Positions 1 to 9,141 of a stretch of 64,000 bases of DNA are shown here, piece by piece. The DNA lies in contig NZ_PHHE01000001.1 in NCBI RefSeq assembly GCF_002813455.1, positions 4,019,001 through 4,083,000 on the forward strand, read 5' to 3'. The translations under genes were made by a program, and so were the position numbers. The first letter of the stretch is position 1. Each line of letters opens with the position of its first letter. The notes beneath the pieces are model-generated. The model made no database searches and had not been told where the DNA came from. It was given only the letters and a program-made list of their open reading frames with translations. This DNA is from Pseudomonas baetica. Its GTDB lineage: Bacteria; Pseudomonadota; Gammaproteobacteria; Pseudomonadales; Pseudomonadaceae.

Positions 1-34
1 CACACGCGATGTGCTCGATCAGTTTGAAAGCCAT
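1..34 (-). CDS. 5' end of an unidentified leftward gene (partial)
   Basis: The first eleven codons of a leftward reading frame lie inside the window (MAFKLIEHIAC) and the frame runs off the left edge. An AAGGAG ribosome-binding site sits six bases before the ATG, which supports a real start. It lies downstream of cbcV in the same direction, but more than 250 bases of repeats separate them, so it is probably its own transcription unit. Too little is visible to name a product. Confidence 0.5.
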   Translation of the reverse strand, partial: MAFKLIEHIAC

Positions 35-108
35 CGGCAGCTCCTTGGCCGGGTGTACAGCTAAACAGCAAGAGCGCGGTGTTTCTGTCTGAAGCACCGC
101 GCCGCGTT

Positions 109-193
109 CTTCGCGAGCAGGCTCGCTCCCACAGGTGACCGAGTTGCTGCTGGGGAATGCGATCAAATGTGGGAGCGGGCTTGCTCGCGAAGG
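109..193. repeat. REPIN (inverted REP pair), mixed subtype
   Basis: Two inverted REP copies. The left copy is of the CAGGCTCGCTCCCAC subtype and the right copy of the AGCGGGCTTGCTCGCG subtype, so the pair mixes the two subfamilies seen in this window. Confidence 0.9.
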
Positions 194-219
194 GGCCTTT
201 GGCCGCAACGGTGTTGCAT

Positions 220-250
220 GATCGTTCCCACGCAGAGCGTGGGAACGATC
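220..250. repeat. Palindromic intergenic repeat (GTTCCCACGC type)
   Basis: A near-perfect palindrome, GATCGTTCCCACGC followed by its complement. The same family recurs in the soxG-purU gap and at the right end of the window. Confidence 0.85.
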
Positions 251-251
251 A

Positions 252-277
252 CGCCGCGATCCTCTCGCGGCGTTTTT
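252..277 (+). terminator. Rho-independent terminator-like hairpin
   Basis: The stem CGCCGCGA pairs with TCGCGGCG across a five-base loop, followed by TTTTT on the plus strand. No rightward gene is seen just upstream. It may insulate against readthrough from the left, or act as a processing hairpin at the end of the leftward cbc transcript. Confidence 0.5.
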
Positions 278-290
278 GTGTCTGCGGTAC

Positions 291-1469
291 TTACCCCAGG
301 TTCTTGCCCAGCAACGCGTGATACAGCTCGCTGTCGCCCAGGATCCCCACCACATGATTGTTATCGTGCAGCACCAGTTTGTTGCCGGTCTGATAACGAA
401 TCTGCAACGCATCACGCATGCCGATATTCGAGTCCACCAGCGTCGGCCGACGCTCCAGCCCTTCGACGGCTTGCCCCGGTGCCCAATTCTGCAAGTCGAG
501 GGCCGCGCCGTTCTGTCGCGCGCCTTTGATGGTGTTGCCTTCGGCCAGGTCCAGCCACGAATCGCCGCCCGGATCGAGGCATACCGAGCCGTTGATGCGT
601 TTGCACTTGTCCAGCGTGCGCATCAGGCTGCGCCCGCACAGTACGTTGAGTGGATTGGTGTGGGCGACGAAGGTGCGCACATAGTCGTCCGCCGGGTTCA
701 GCACGATCTCTTCCGGCACGCTGTACTGGATGATCCGCCCGTCTTTCATGATCGCGATGCGGCTGCCGAGTTTCAGTGCCTCATCGAGGTCGTGACTCAC
801 GAAGACAATGGTTTTGCTTAGCTTGCGTTGCAGTTCCAGCAGTTCATCCTGCAGGCCTTGGCGGATCAGCGGGTCGAGTGCCGAGAACGGCTCGTCCATC
901 AGCAGAATGTCGGCGTCCATCGCCAGCGCCCGGGCCAGCCCCACGCGTTGCTGCATACCGCCAGAGAGTTCGTCGGGTTTCTTGTTGCGCCACTGGGTCA
1001 GGCCCACCAGTTCGAGTTTCTCGTCGACCAGCTTGCGCCGTTCCTTCTCCGGGCGACCCTGCATTTCCAGACCGAAGCTGATGTTCTCGCGCACCGTCAG
1101 CCAAGGCATCAATGCGAACTTCTGGAACACCATGGCGATGCGTTTGGTGCGCATCATTTTCAGCTCGGCAGGCGTACAGGAAGCGATGTCGATCTGGCGG
1201 TTTTCATGCTCGACAAACAGCTTGCCGCGACTGACAGTGTTGAGGCCGTTGATGCAGCGCAGCAGGCTCGACTTGCCGGAGCCGGACAGGCCCATCAGCA
1301 CGCAGATTTCGCCTTTGTTGATGTCCAGACTGGCCTTTTCCACACCGACAATCTGACCGGTCTTTTTCAGGATCTCGTTACGGGTCATGCCCTGATCCAG
1401 CAGCTTGAGCGCCTCGCGTGGATCCTTGGAGAAGATTACGTCGACGTCTTCGAAGCGAATTATGCTCAT
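291..1469 (-). CDS. cbcV: Choline/betaine/carnitine ABC transporter ATPase CbcV
   Basis: This is the ATPase of a quaternary-amine ABC importer of the ProV/OpuA type, energising uptake through CbcW. The 392-residue frame has Walker A GLSGSGKSS (residues 60-68), signature LSGGMQ (168-173), Walker B LLMDEP (189-194) and the H-loop His226, followed by a C-terminal CBS-like region from about 270. The start overlaps the end of cbcW by four bases, so the two are translationally coupled. In P. aeruginosa the CbcWV core is shared by several binding proteins (CbcX, CaiX, BetX), and both a CbcX and a CaiX gene are present here. Confidence 0.93.
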   Translation of the reverse strand: MSIIRFEDVDVIFSKDPREALKLLDQGMTRNEILKKTGQIVGVEKASLDINKGEICVLMGLSGSGKSSLLRCINGLNTVSRGKLFVEHENRQIDIASCTPAELKMMRTKRIAMVFQKFALMPWLTVRENISFGLEMQGRPEKERRKLVDEKLELVGLTQWRNKKPDELSGGMQQRVGLARALAMDADILLMDEPFSALDPLIRQGLQDELLELQRKLSKTIVFVSHDLDEALKLGSRIAIMKDGRIIQYSVPEEIVLNPADDYVRTFVAHTNPLNVLCGRSLMRTLDKCKRINGSVCLDPGGDSWLDLAEGNTIKGARQNGAALDLQNWAPGQAVEGLERRPTLVDSNIGMRDALQIRYQTGNKLVLHDNNHVVGILGDSELYHALLGKNLG

Positions 1470-2311
1470 GCGTCACCCCCTACTTTAGCGTCGGGTTGTT
1501 TGCAGATACGGTCGAGCATGATCGCCAGCAGTACGATCGCCAGGCCCGCTTCGAAGCCCAGGGCGATATCAGCAGTGTTCAGTGCGTTGACCACCGGTTT
1601 GCCGAGTCCGTCGGCGCCCACCAGTGCCGCGATCACCACCATCGACAACGACAGCATGATGCACTGGGTGATGCCGGCAGCGATGCTCGGCATGGCGTGA
1701 GGCAGTTCGATCCGTGAGAGCAATTGGCGACGCGAGCAGCCGAAGGCCTTGCCGGCGTCCATCAGTTCTTGCGGGACATCGCGGATGCCCAGGTAGGTCA
1801 GGCGGATCGGCGCCGCGATGGCGAACACCACCGTGGAGATCAGGCCCGGCACCACACCCAGCCCGAAGAGGGTCAGGGTAGGAATGAGGTACACGAAGGT
1901 CGGTACGGTCTGCATCAGATCGAGTACCGGACGCATCACCGTGTAGAACATCGGTTTGTGCGCGGCGACGATGCCCAACGGCACGCCGATGACCACGCAG
2001 ACCAGGGTCGCGAACATGACCTGGGCGAGGGTTTCCATGGTTTCCTGCCAGTACCCCAGATTGAGGATCAGCAGAAAGGACACAATCACAAAAACAGTCA
2101 GCCCCCATTTGCGCTGGATGAAATGCGCGAGCAGGGCAATGAGGCCGATCAAGACAAAAGGGTTGAACCAGGTGAGCGCAAACGTCACGCCGTGGATCAT
2201 CGTTTCCAGTGTCACGGCGATTGCGTCGAAAGTGTTGGCGCCGTGTTGCGTCAACCATTCAACGAAGCCCGCGATGTACTGGCCTAAAGGTATTTTCTGA
2301 TCAATCAGCAT
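1466..2311 (-). CDS. cbcW: Choline/betaine/carnitine ABC transporter permease CbcW
   Basis: This is the inner-membrane permease of the quaternary-amine importer. The frame is 281 residues from the ATG at 2311 (MLIDQKIPLG), with several hydrophobic segments and a central region typical of binding-protein-dependent permeases (GLGVVPGLISTVVFAIAAP). The frame is open up to 2371, but the extra N-terminal residues look non-native. None of the candidate starts has a strong ribosome-binding site, so I chose the one that begins at the recognisable family N-terminus. It lies between cbcX and cbcV in one leftward operon. Confidence 0.9.
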   Translation of the reverse strand: MLIDQKIPLGQYIAGFVEWLTQHGANTFDAIAVTLETMIHGVTFALTWFNPFVLIGLIALLAHFIQRKWGLTVFVIVSFLLILNLGYWQETMETLAQVMFATLVCVVIGVPLGIVAAHKPMFYTVMRPVLDLMQTVPTFVYLIPTLTLFGLGVVPGLISTVVFAIAAPIRLTYLGIRDVPQELMDAGKAFGCSRRQLLSRIELPHAMPSIAAGITQCIMLSLSMVVIAALVGADGLGKPVVNALNTADIALGFEAGLAIVLLAIMLDRICKQPDAKVGGDA

Positions 2312-2346
2312 GGTAGTGAACGTCCGCATGCAAGGAAATAAACAGC

Positions 2347-2368
2347 CCGGGGGAGCTGGCTCCCCCGG
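2347..2368 (-). promoter_or_regulatory. Stem-loop between cbcX and cbcW
   Basis: CCGGGGGAGC is followed almost at once by its complement GCTCCCCCGG, giving a very stable hairpin just after the cbcX stop codon. No clear T-run follows in the direction of transcription. It may protect the 3' end of the cbcX message, giving more binding protein than permease. Confidence 0.6.
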
Positions 2369-2377
2369 CATAAACGA

Positions 2378-3322
2378 TTACTGCAGTTTGGCTTTCACGG
2401 CCTCCAGGCCAGGCTTACCGTCAATGGTGGTCACGCCAGCGAGCCAGGTATCGAGCACCTGTGGATTCTTTTTCAGCCAGGCCTTGGCGGCCGCGTCAGG
2501 CTTCATCTTGTCGTCGAGGATGTTGCCCATCAGTTCACTTTCCATGTCGACGGTGAACTCCAGGTTCTTCAGCAACTGGCCGACGTTGCTGCATTCGGTG
2601 GTGTAACCCTTGCGGGTGTTGGTCGCCACTGTCGCGGCACCGAAATCAGGGCCGAAGAATTCGTCACCACCGGTCAGGTACTGGATCTTGAAGCGCTTGT
2701 TCATCGGGTGCGGCGCCCAGCCGAGGAACACCACTTCGGTGCCACGGCGAGAAGCACGGTCAACCTGCGAGAGCATGCCCGCTTCGGAGGATTCGACGAC
2801 TTTGAAGCCGGCGGTTTTCAGGCCGAAGGCGTCCTTGTCGATCATGCTCTGGATCAGACGGTTGCCGTCGTTGCCAGGCTCGATGCCGTAGATCTTGCCG
2901 TCGAGTTCTTTCTTGAATTTGGCGATGTCGGCGAAGTCATGCAGACCTTTGTCGTACAGGGCTTGGGGTACGGCGAGGGTGTACTTGGCGCCCGTGAGGT
3001 TGGTGCGCACGGTTTCCACGGTGCCGGCGTCGCGGTAGGCCTTGATGTCGTTTTCCATGGTCGGCATCCAGTTGCCGAGGAACACGTCCATGTTCTTGCC
3101 GTCGGCCAGCGACTTGTAGGTCACGGGCACGGAGATCATGGTGGTCTTGGTCTTGTAGCCGAGGGCGTTGAGCACGACGGAGGTGGTTGCGGTGGTCGCG
3201 GTGATGTCGGTCCAGCCGACATCGGAGAAGTTAACGGTACTGCACTGCGCCGGTTCTGCGGCTTGAGCCAGTAACGGCAGACTCAGCATGGCGGCCAACA
3301 ACAACGACGGGGAACCTTTCAT
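2378..3322 (-). CDS. cbcX: Choline-type periplasmic binding protein CbcX
   Basis: This is the periplasmic substrate-binding protein of the OpuAC/ProX type and delivers choline to CbcWV. I chose the ATG at 3322 (MKGSPSLLLA) because AAGGAG precedes it and it opens a Sec signal peptide ending near AQAAEP. The mature protein carries family features such as VGWTDITATT near the N-terminus and FLGWAPHPMN in the middle. It is a paralogue of CaiX in this window, which has the matching FFGWAPHPMN. It is the first gene of the leftward cbcXWV operon and faces sdaB across a 436-base regulatory gap. Confidence 0.92.
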   Translation of the reverse strand: MKGSPSLLLAAMLSLPLLAQAAEPAQCSTVNFSDVGWTDITATTATTSVVLNALGYKTKTTMISVPVTYKSLADGKNMDVFLGNWMPTMENDIKAYRDAGTVETVRTNLTGAKYTLAVPQALYDKGLHDFADIAKFKKELDGKIYGIEPGNDGNRLIQSMIDKDAFGLKTAGFKVVESSEAGMLSQVDRASRRGTEVVFLGWAPHPMNKRFKIQYLTGGDEFFGPDFGAATVATNTRKGYTTECSNVGQLLKNLEFTVDMESELMGNILDDKMKPDAAAKAWLKKNPQVLDTWLAGVTTIDGKPGLEAVKAKLQ

Positions 3323-3758
3323 GGATGGACTCCTTGGTGTTTTTTTTGGCAGTGTTCCGACTGTGGACCACCGCACTTATAGGTTGCGGTTGGATGGCGT
3401 TCTGGAGACAGCTCTACCACGGCGCCTTGCAATCGAGTCATAACGATCATGTACCAGTGAAAATCTGACGCCTACAGGGGGCGTCGTATCCAGTACAGGG
3501 ATGGTCGCATCCAGTGTCAGTGACGTCGTTTACAGCTTTTTTTGGCCCCGTATGGCCATCTGAACCGCATAAAAACGGCGAAAACCGGGGACGAAAGCGC
3601 TACGGCGTTAGTGGGCATGAGTGCGTCGGTGTCAGACGCCGTGCGACCTGACAAAAGCCTGATGATGCCGGCATTCCGGCGGATCGCAGCTTGAGCGTAG
3701 CAGCTCCGCCAAGGGGCGCTTCACGCCCCGGATCGGCATTCTCAGGAGCTCTGCAGCA
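3323..3758. other. Divergent promoter region between cbcX and sdaB
   Basis: This non-coding gap lies between two divergent genes that are both expected to respond to betaine catabolism. It contains three phased 12-base direct repeats (listed separately), a T-rich tract near 3537-3544, and the sdaB ribosome-binding site AGGAG at about 3746. I saw no convincing gene in it. Confidence 0.7.
3483..3536. promoter_or_regulatory. Three 21-bp-phased direct repeats, candidate GbdR operator
   Basis: GTCGTATCCAGT (3483), GTCGCATCCAGT (3504) and GTCGTTTACAGC (3525) start exactly 21 bases apart, two helical turns. AraC-family activators bind direct half-sites with this phasing. The location between cbcX and sdaB, with gbdR next door, makes GbdR the natural candidate. 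The assignment to GbdR is inference; the repeats are visible. Confidence 0.6.
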
Positions 3759-5135
3759 ATGGCTATCAGCGTTTTCGACCTGTTCAAAATCGGCATCGGC
3801 CCTTCCAGTTCCCACACCGTCGGGCCAATGCGCGCCGCGGCATTGTTTGTCGAGTCGCTTCGCAGCAAGCATCAGTTGGAGCACGTGCGCCGTATCGAAG
3901 TGCAACTGTTCGGTTCGCTGTCGGCCACCGGCATCGGGCACGGCAGCGACAACGCGGTGATCATGGGCCTGATGGGCGAATGGCCGGACGCCATCGACCC
4001 TTCGCAGATCGGCCCGCGCATCCAGGCTTTGCGTGAAACCCACACCCTTCTTCTGGATGGTCGCCTGTCGGTGCCGTTTGTCTGGGCCCGCGACATGCGT
4101 CTGATTGACGAAAACCTGCCGTTTCACCCCAACGCCATGACCCTGGTTGCCGAAGGCGATCACGGTGAGTTGCATCGCGACACCTACTATTCAGTCGGCG
4201 GCGGTTTTGTCGTAGATGAGGCGCAGGCGTCCAGCGGTGTGGTCGATCTGGATCGCACCGAGTTGCCTTATGACTTTTCCAGCGCCGTCGAGCTGCTGGA
4301 GCTGTGCAAAAACAACAACCTGCGCGTTGCCGAATTGATGATGGCCAACGAGAAGGTCTGGCGCAGTGAAGAAGAGATTCGCGCCGGATTGATGAAGCTG
4401 TGGCGGGCGATGCAGGATTGCGTTGAGCAGGGCCTCAAACACGAAGGCATCCTGCCCGGCGGTTTGAATGTGCGGCGGCGTGCGGCGAAGTTGCATCGCA
4501 GCCTTCAGGAATTGAACAAGCCCAATGTGATCGGCTCGACCCTGAGTGCGATGGAGTGGGTCAACCTGTTTGCCCTCGCCGTGAATGAAGAAAACGCTGC
4601 CGGCGGGCGCATGGTCACGGCACCGACCAACGGCGCGGCGGGGATCATTCCGGCGGTGTTGCACTACTTTATGAAGTTCAGCGAAGCGGTCACCGACGCC
4701 AACGTAGTCGACTACTTATTGGGCGCGGCGGCGGTGGGGATTCTGTGCAAGAAGAACGCTTCGATCTCCGGCGCCGAAGTCGGTTGTCAGGGCGAGGTCG
4801 GCTCGGCCTGCGCGATGGCGGCGGCGGGGCTGGCGGAGATTCTTGGCGCCACGCCGGAGCAGTTGTGCAACGCGGCGGAAATCGGCTTGGAGCATAACCT
4901 CGGGCTGACTTGCGATCCGGTCGGCGGATTGGTGCAAGTGCCGTGCATCGAGCGCAATGCGATTGCGGCGGTGAAAGCGATCAACGCGGCGCAAATGGCC
5001 TTGCGTGGTGATGGTCAGCATTTCATCTCGCTGGATCGGGTGATCCGCACCATGCGTGATACCGGGGCCGACATGCATGACAAATATAAAGAGACCTCGC
5101 GGGGTGGGTTGGCGGTTAGTGCGGTTGAGTGCTGA
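3759..5135 (+). CDS. sdaB: L-serine ammonia-lyase (one-chain, iron-sulfur type)
   Basis: This enzyme converts L-serine to pyruvate and ammonia, draining the serine made from betaine-derived glycine into central metabolism. The 458-residue protein starts with the family motif [14 protein letters not shown]. It has the C-terminal catalytic domain with the cysteine-rich iron-sulfur region ([14 protein letters not shown] and [14 protein letters not shown]). The start is supported by AGGAG upstream. It sits between the choline transporter and gbdR, as sdaB does in P. aeruginosa. Confidence 0.94.
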   Translation: MAISVFDLFKIGIGPSSSHTVGPMRAAALFVESLRSKHQLEHVRRIEVQLFGSLSATGIGHGSDNAVIMGLMGEWPDAIDPSQIGPRIQALRETHTLLLDGRLSVPFVWARDMRLIDENLPFHPNAMTLVAEGDHGELHRDTYYSVGGGFVVDEAQASSGVVDLDRTELPYDFSSAVELLELCKNNNLRVAELMMANEKVWRSEEEIRAGLMKLWRAMQDCVEQGLKHEGILPGGLNVRRRAAKLHRSLQELNKPNVIGSTLSAMEWVNLFALAVNEENAAGGRMVTAPTNGAAGIIPAVLHYFMKFSEAVTDANVVDYLLGAAAVGILCKKNASISGAEVGCQGEVGSACAMAAAGLAEILGATPEQLCNAAEIGLEHNLGLTCDPVGGLVQVPCIERNAIAAVKAINAAQMALRGDGQHFISLDRVIRTMRDTGADMHDKYKETSRGGLAVSAVEC

Positions 5136-5157
5136 GTCAGCAGCACCGAGTTGAATT

Positions 5158-5255
5158 CTTCGCGAGCAAGCCCGCTCCCACAGTAGATCTCCAGTGAACA
5201 CAAAATGTGTGAACGCCAGGGTCCAATGTGGGAGCGAGCCTGCTCGCGAAGGGGC
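5158..5255. repeat. REPIN, mixed subtype
   Basis: Inverted REP pair after sdaB. The left arm is of the CAAGCCCGCTCCC subtype and the right arm of the GCGAGCCTGCTCGCG subtype. Confidence 0.9.
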
Positions 5256-5507
5256 CAGACCAGTCAAAACTGCTCACCAAGTGAACACGGTAATCAAACA
5301 CGCCACCTTTTAGCGCGTCGCAATCAGATAAGAGTTTTTCCCACCTGTAACAGGCAATCAGCACACCCTACCGTCCGTCACCCGTGCCTTGGGTGACACT
5401 CCCCCGCAAACTGCGCGCAGGCCCGTTCCCACAAGTGCTACCGATTTGCTCACAGGCAACGGAGCAGGGCATTCGCCATCGCTGATGGCACTTCGAAATG
5501 CTTTTCG

Positions 5508-5547
5508 TCGGACGTCTCGAATAGACACGTCGCGACGTCGTTTTCAG
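5508..5547. promoter_or_regulatory. Possible GbdR half-sites upstream of gbdR
   Basis: GTCGGACGTC (5508) and GTCGCGACGTC (5529) begin 21 bases apart. GTCGTTTTCAG (5537) resembles the half-sites in the cbcX-sdaB gap. This could reflect autoregulation, but the match is weaker than at the cbcX site. Confidence 0.3.
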
Positions 5548-5684
5548 GAGTTATTGAACGGCCATTCAATTTTAGGCATGGCAATTGCTCTGTCATAACA
5601 AAGCCCGTCTCCCGCATGAGCACGCGGCAATAACAAGAGCCTCCGCCTGAGGCCATCACCCGCTTTGTGTGAGGAGATACCGCG

Positions 5685-6788
5685 ATGACGTCGTTCAACT
5701 CCGGGGCCCAACCCCAGAACCGTGCGCCTCAATCCATCGGCTTTCTGCTGCTGGACAATTTCACGCTTATTTCTCTGGCCTCTGCGGTTGAACCGCTACG
5801 CATGGCCAACCAATTGTCCGGTCGCGAGCTGTATCGCTGGAGCACCCTTACCGTCGATGGCGGTCAGGTGTGGGCCAGTGACGGTCTGCAAATCACCCCC
5901 GACGCCTCCATGCACAAAGCGCCGCCGCTGGACACCGTGATCGTCTGTGGTGGCATCGGCATCCAGCGCACCGTTACCCGTGAGCACGTCTCGTGGCTGC
6001 AAAGCCAGGCGCGCCAGTCGAAGCGTCTCGGCGCCGTGTGTACCGGCAGTTGGGCGCTGGCCTGCGCCGGCCTGCTCGACGGGTTCGATTGCAGCGTGCA
6101 CTGGGAATGTCTTGCGGCGATGCAGGAAGCTTTCCCGCGCGTTGCGATGAGCACTCGCTTGTTCACCCTCGACCGTAACCGTTTCACCAGCTCCGGCGGC
6201 ACCGCGCCGCTGGACATGATGCTGCACCTGATCAGCCGCGATCACGGCCGTGAACTGTCCGCCGCGATCTCCGAGATGTTCGTCTACGAGCGCATCCGCA
6301 ATGAACAGGATCACCAGCGCGTGCCGCTCAAGCACATGCTCGGCACCAACCAGCCGAAGCTGCAGGAAATCGTCGCGCTGATGGAAGCCAATCTGGAAGA
6401 GCCGATCGATCTGGACGAGCTGGCAGTGTACGTCGCCGTGTCGCGTCGCCAGCTCGAGCGCCTGTTCCAGAAATACCTGCACTGCTCGCCGTCCCGCTAC
6501 TACCTGAAACTGCGTCTGATCCGCGCCCGGCAACTGCTCAAGCAGACGCCGATGTCGATCATCGAAGTGGCTTCGGTGTGTGGTTTCGTGTCGACGCCGC
6601 ACTTCTCCAAGTGCTACCGCGAATACTTCGGCATTCCGCCGCGTGACGAGCGCGTCGGTTCCAATACGACGCAGCAAGTGGCGATGTTGCCGCTGCCGCA
6701 GGCGATCGTGATGTCGCCGCTGTCGGGGCCGATGTCGGCGTTGAGCCAGGCGCGGAACGAGTCGACGTTTGCCAGTGTAAGGCTGTAG
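5685..6788 (+). CDS. gbdR: GlxA/AraC-family activator GbdR
   Basis: This is the cytoplasmic activator of glycine betaine and dimethylglycine catabolism genes. Residues 16-190 form a DJ-1/PfpI-like sensing domain with the nucleophile-elbow cysteine kept (GAVCTGSW, Cys119). Residues about 225-325 form an AraC double helix-turn-helix (VSRRQLERLF and CGFVSTPHFSKCYREYFG). The length of 367 residues fits GbdR. GAGGAG precedes the ATG. Its place next to sdaB and the cbc transporter matches P. aeruginosa. Confidence 0.93.
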   Translation: MTSFNSGAQPQNRAPQSIGFLLLDNFTLISLASAVEPLRMANQLSGRELYRWSTLTVDGGQVWASDGLQITPDASMHKAPPLDTVIVCGGIGIQRTVTREHVSWLQSQARQSKRLGAVCTGSWALACAGLLDGFDCSVHWECLAAMQEAFPRVAMSTRLFTLDRNRFTSSGGTAPLDMMLHLISRDHGRELSAAISEMFVYERIRNEQDHQRVPLKHMLGTNQPKLQEIVALMEANLEEPIDLDELAVYVAVSRRQLERLFQKYLHCSPSRYYLKLRLIRARQLLKQTPMSIIEVASVCGFVSTPHFSKCYREYFGIPPRDERVGSNTTQQVAMLPLPQAIVMSPLSGPMSALSQARNESTFASVRL

Positions 6789-6801
6789 AGCGAGTCATCG
6801 T

Positions 6802-6886
6802 TCTTCGCGAGCAGGCTCGCTCCCACCTTTAACCGAGTTCTTCCATGAGAATTCTGTCAAATGTGGGAGCGAGCCTGCTCGCGAAT
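6802..6886. repeat. REPIN, GAGCCTGCTC subtype
   Basis: Inverted REP pair in the convergent gap between gbdR and the small gene that follows. Both arms are of the same subtype. Confidence 0.9.
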
Positions 6887-6893
6887 GGATTTA

Positions 6894-7157
6894 TCAGGCG
6901 CTATGGCTTTGCTGGTACTCCGCTAACGCTGGCAACAACTGTTTGTCGATCGCCTGACGCACCGCCGGCTGAATGCTCGCGCCGCTGGTGTACATGTCCT
7001 TGACCATCTTGCGCAGCTCAGACGCGCGAACGTTATCCAGCCCACGCACCGCACACTCACAGGCCTGCTCGGCCGTGGAGCCGCTCGGCACTTGAAAACC
7101 CAGTGACTTGAGCTGGCCCAACAGATCTTCCTGGTCAATCAAATCGGCGTACATCAT
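6894..7157 (-). CDS. Small conserved protein of unknown function
   Basis: This is an 87-residue, mostly helical soluble protein beginning MMYADLIDQEDLLG. I chose the ATG at 7157 because AAGAAGGAT stands upstream; the open frame extends further but that part looks like non-coding sequence. It has no signal peptide or membrane segment. It lies between gbdR and the carnitine genes, where P. aeruginosa also has a small uncharacterised gene. I do not recognise a function. Confidence 0.65.
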   Translation of the reverse strand: MMYADLIDQEDLLGQLKSLGFQVPSGSTAEQACECAVRGLDNVRASELRKMVKDMYTSGASIQPAVRQAIDKQLLPALAEYQQSHSA

Positions 7158-7413
7158 CACGCAAATCCTTCTTCGGCATCGGAGGTCGTTGCTCGATTCT
7201 GGTAGTCGCGTGCGGTGACGGCAAGGGCGATTTGTCGCAGTGGCTGAGACGACTATGAACAGGTCGTTTTCGGCTAACTCGTCAGGGAGGGGAGTCGGCA
7301 CACTGGACTCAGCTCGCTTTACGAAGGTTTGGTCACCCTCGCCGCGCAAGCTCCTCAAAGGTATGTTCGCCCCGATCCAGTCACGGCTGGTATCGGGTTT
7401 TTTTTGCCTGCGT

Positions 7414-7890
7414 TTATCGCGGTGCCGGCAGCGCGATCACGCGGCCGATGTAAGCCGGGGCGGGCAGGTCGGCCTGCTCGGCGACGATGGCTTGCAGGCG
7501 GCTGAGGGTGTCGGTACTGAAAGGCGCCGAACGCGGGCCTGCGAGGTCGACGTGGAGCAACATTTGCTCGTTGCCGGCCAGTTCCTGCTGATCTGCGACC
7601 TTGTGCAGGCTGTGATAGAGGTGCAGGCGTTTGCTGTCGTGGCCGATGATTTGCGTGCGCACTTCGACGGCGGTGTCGAGCTTTACCTCGTGCAGGTAAT
7701 TGAGGTGCAGTTCCAGGGTGAACAGCGAGTGGCCGCTGGCTTCGCGGTTGCTGCTGTCCATGCCGAGACGGTCCATCAGGGCGTCGGTGGCGTAGCTGAA
7801 GATCAGCAGGTAGAAGGCGTCGCGCAAGTGGCCGTTGTAGTCGACCCAGTCGGGGATGATGGTGGTTTGGTAGGTGGTGAGGCTGGGCAT
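7414..7890 (-). CDS. cdhB: Betainyl-CoA thioesterase (hot-dog fold) CdhB
   Basis: This 158-residue protein resembles 4-hydroxybenzoyl-CoA-type thioesterases, with the early motif VDYNGHLRDAFYL carrying the usual catalytic-region acidic/polar residues. In the carnitine pathway it would hydrolyse betainyl-CoA, made by the BKACE enzyme CdhC, to glycine betaine and CoA. It is in the same orientation as cdhA and cdhC, but a REPIN separates it from cdhA. The pathway assignment rests on synteny with P. aeruginosa. Confidence 0.85.
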   Translation of the reverse strand: MPSLTTYQTTIIPDWVDYNGHLRDAFYLLIFSYATDALMDRLGMDSSNREASGHSLFTLELHLNYLHEVKLDTAVEVRTQIIGHDSKRLHLYHSLHKVADQQELAGNEQMLLHVDLAGPRSAPFSTDTLSRLQAIVAEQADLPAPAYIGRVIALPAPR

Positions 7891-7928
7891 GGTATCTGGT
7901 CCAACATAAGTGGTGTCTGGGCCGCCGT

Positions 7929-8000
7929 CTTCGCGAGCAGGCTCGCTCCCACAGGGGATTGCATTCCAAATGTGGGAGCGAGTCTGCTCGCGAAGGGGCC
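7929..8000. repeat. REPIN, GAGCCTGCTC subtype
   Basis: Closely spaced inverted REP pair between cdhA and cdhB. The right arm carries a variant, GAGTCTGCTC. Confidence 0.9.
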
Positions 8001-8018
8001 GGAACGGCTGAGCAAGGC

Positions 8019-8984
8019 CTACTCGTTAAAACGCATCCCATGCTTTTCCTTGGTCGCCTTCACCGCTTCCAGTACCGCCAGCAGGCAATCATCACGATAG
8101 CGCTCCAATGCTGAAATACTACGTTCGCCCAACTGCTCGCTGGTGCCAGCCACCACGTCATCAATCAACTTGTCAGTCAGCTCCGGCGCCGGCAGATAGG
8201 TCCACGGCAATTGCAACGCCGGGCCGAATTGCGACATGAAATGGCGCATCCCGGCATCACCACCGGCCAGCGTGTAAGTCAAAAACGTACCCATGAATGA
8301 CCAGCGCAAACCGGCGCCAAAGCGGATCGCATCATCGATCTCGCCGGTAGTCGCCACACCGTCGTTGACCAGGTGCAGCGCCTCGCGCCACAGCGCTTCG
8401 AGCAGACGGTCGGCAATAAACCCCGGCACTTCCTTGCGTACATGCAGCGGGCGCATGCCGAGGGATTCGTAGACGTTCATCGCCGCTTGCACGGCCTCGG
8501 GCGCGGTGTTTTTGCCGCCGACTACTTCGACTAGAGGCAGCAGGTACACCGGGTTGAACGGATGCCCGACCACGCAGCGCTCGGGGTGGGTCGAGCTCTC
8601 GTAGAACTCGCTCGGCAGCAGGCCCGACGTGCTGGAGCCGATCAGTGCGTTGGGTTTTGCCGCTGCACTGATTTTGCTGTGCAGCTCAAGCTTCAGTTCC
8701 AGCCGTTCCGGGGCGCTTTCCTGAATGAAATCGGCATCACGTACGCATTCTTCGATGGTCGCGACAAAGCGCAGGCGATCTTGTGACGCCCCCGGCGCCA
8801 GACCGTTTTTCTCCAGCGCACCCCAGGCATTGGCCACGCGTTTGCGCAGGGCCGCTTCAGCGCCGGGCGCCGGATCCCAGGCCACGACATCGAGGCCGTG
8901 GGCGAGGGCGCGAGCCACCCAGCCGCTGCCGATGACACCGCTGCCCAGCGCGGCGAAGGTTTTGATTTCGGTGATAAAGCTCAT
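8019..8984 (-). CDS. cdhA: Carnitine 3-dehydrogenase CdhA
   Basis: This is an NAD-dependent dehydrogenase of the 3-hydroxyacyl-CoA dehydrogenase fold that oxidises L-carnitine to 3-dehydrocarnitine. The 321-residue protein begins [10 protein letters not shown] and has the Rossmann motif [10 protein letters not shown] near residues 13-22. Its second domain contains [18 protein letters not shown], typical of this family. The frame extends to 9248, but the upstream part is translated REPIN, so I use the ATG at 8984. It is followed by cdhB and preceded by cdhC. Confidence 0.92.
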   Translation of the reverse strand: MSFITEIKTFAALGSGVIGSGWVARALAHGLDVVAWDPAPGAEAALRKRVANAWGALEKNGLAPGASQDRLRFVATIEECVRDADFIQESAPERLELKLELHSKISAAAKPNALIGSSTSGLLPSEFYESSTHPERCVVGHPFNPVYLLPLVEVVGGKNTAPEAVQAAMNVYESLGMRPLHVRKEVPGFIADRLLEALWREALHLVNDGVATTGEIDDAIRFGAGLRWSFMGTFLTYTLAGGDAGMRHFMSQFGPALQLPWTYLPAPELTDKLIDDVVAGTSEQLGERSISALERYRDDCLLAVLEAVKATKEKHGMRFNE

Positions 8985-9015
8985 GGCGACATTCCTGAAT
9001 AGTTCGGCGATCAAC

Positions 9016-9108
9016 TGTGGGAGCGAGCCTGCTCGCGAAAGCGGTGGCTCTGCTGATGAAGATGCTTCGGATGTACGGGCCTCTTCGCGAGCAGGCTCGC
9101 TCCCACAG
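9016..9108. repeat. REPIN, GAGCCTGCTC subtype
   Basis: Inverted REP pair between cdhC and cdhA, with the two arms about 45 bases apart and of the same subtype. Confidence 0.9.
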
Positions 9109-9141
9109 GGTTTTGAGGTGAGTTCGTTCAGCCGCGCTGGG

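Larger units (their letters stand above)
5136..5684. other. Intergenic region upstream of gbdR
   Basis: This stretch has no supported gene. It holds a REPIN just after sdaB and a GTCG-rich segment near 5508-5547 that may be an operator. GAGGAG stands before the gbdR start. Short open frames here overlap the repeats and show no protein-like features. Confidence 0.7.

Noticed and set aside
5389..5698. Short open frames on both strands upstream of gbdR
   Set aside because: They have no good start signals and cover the likely gbdR promoter. Composition is not protein-like.
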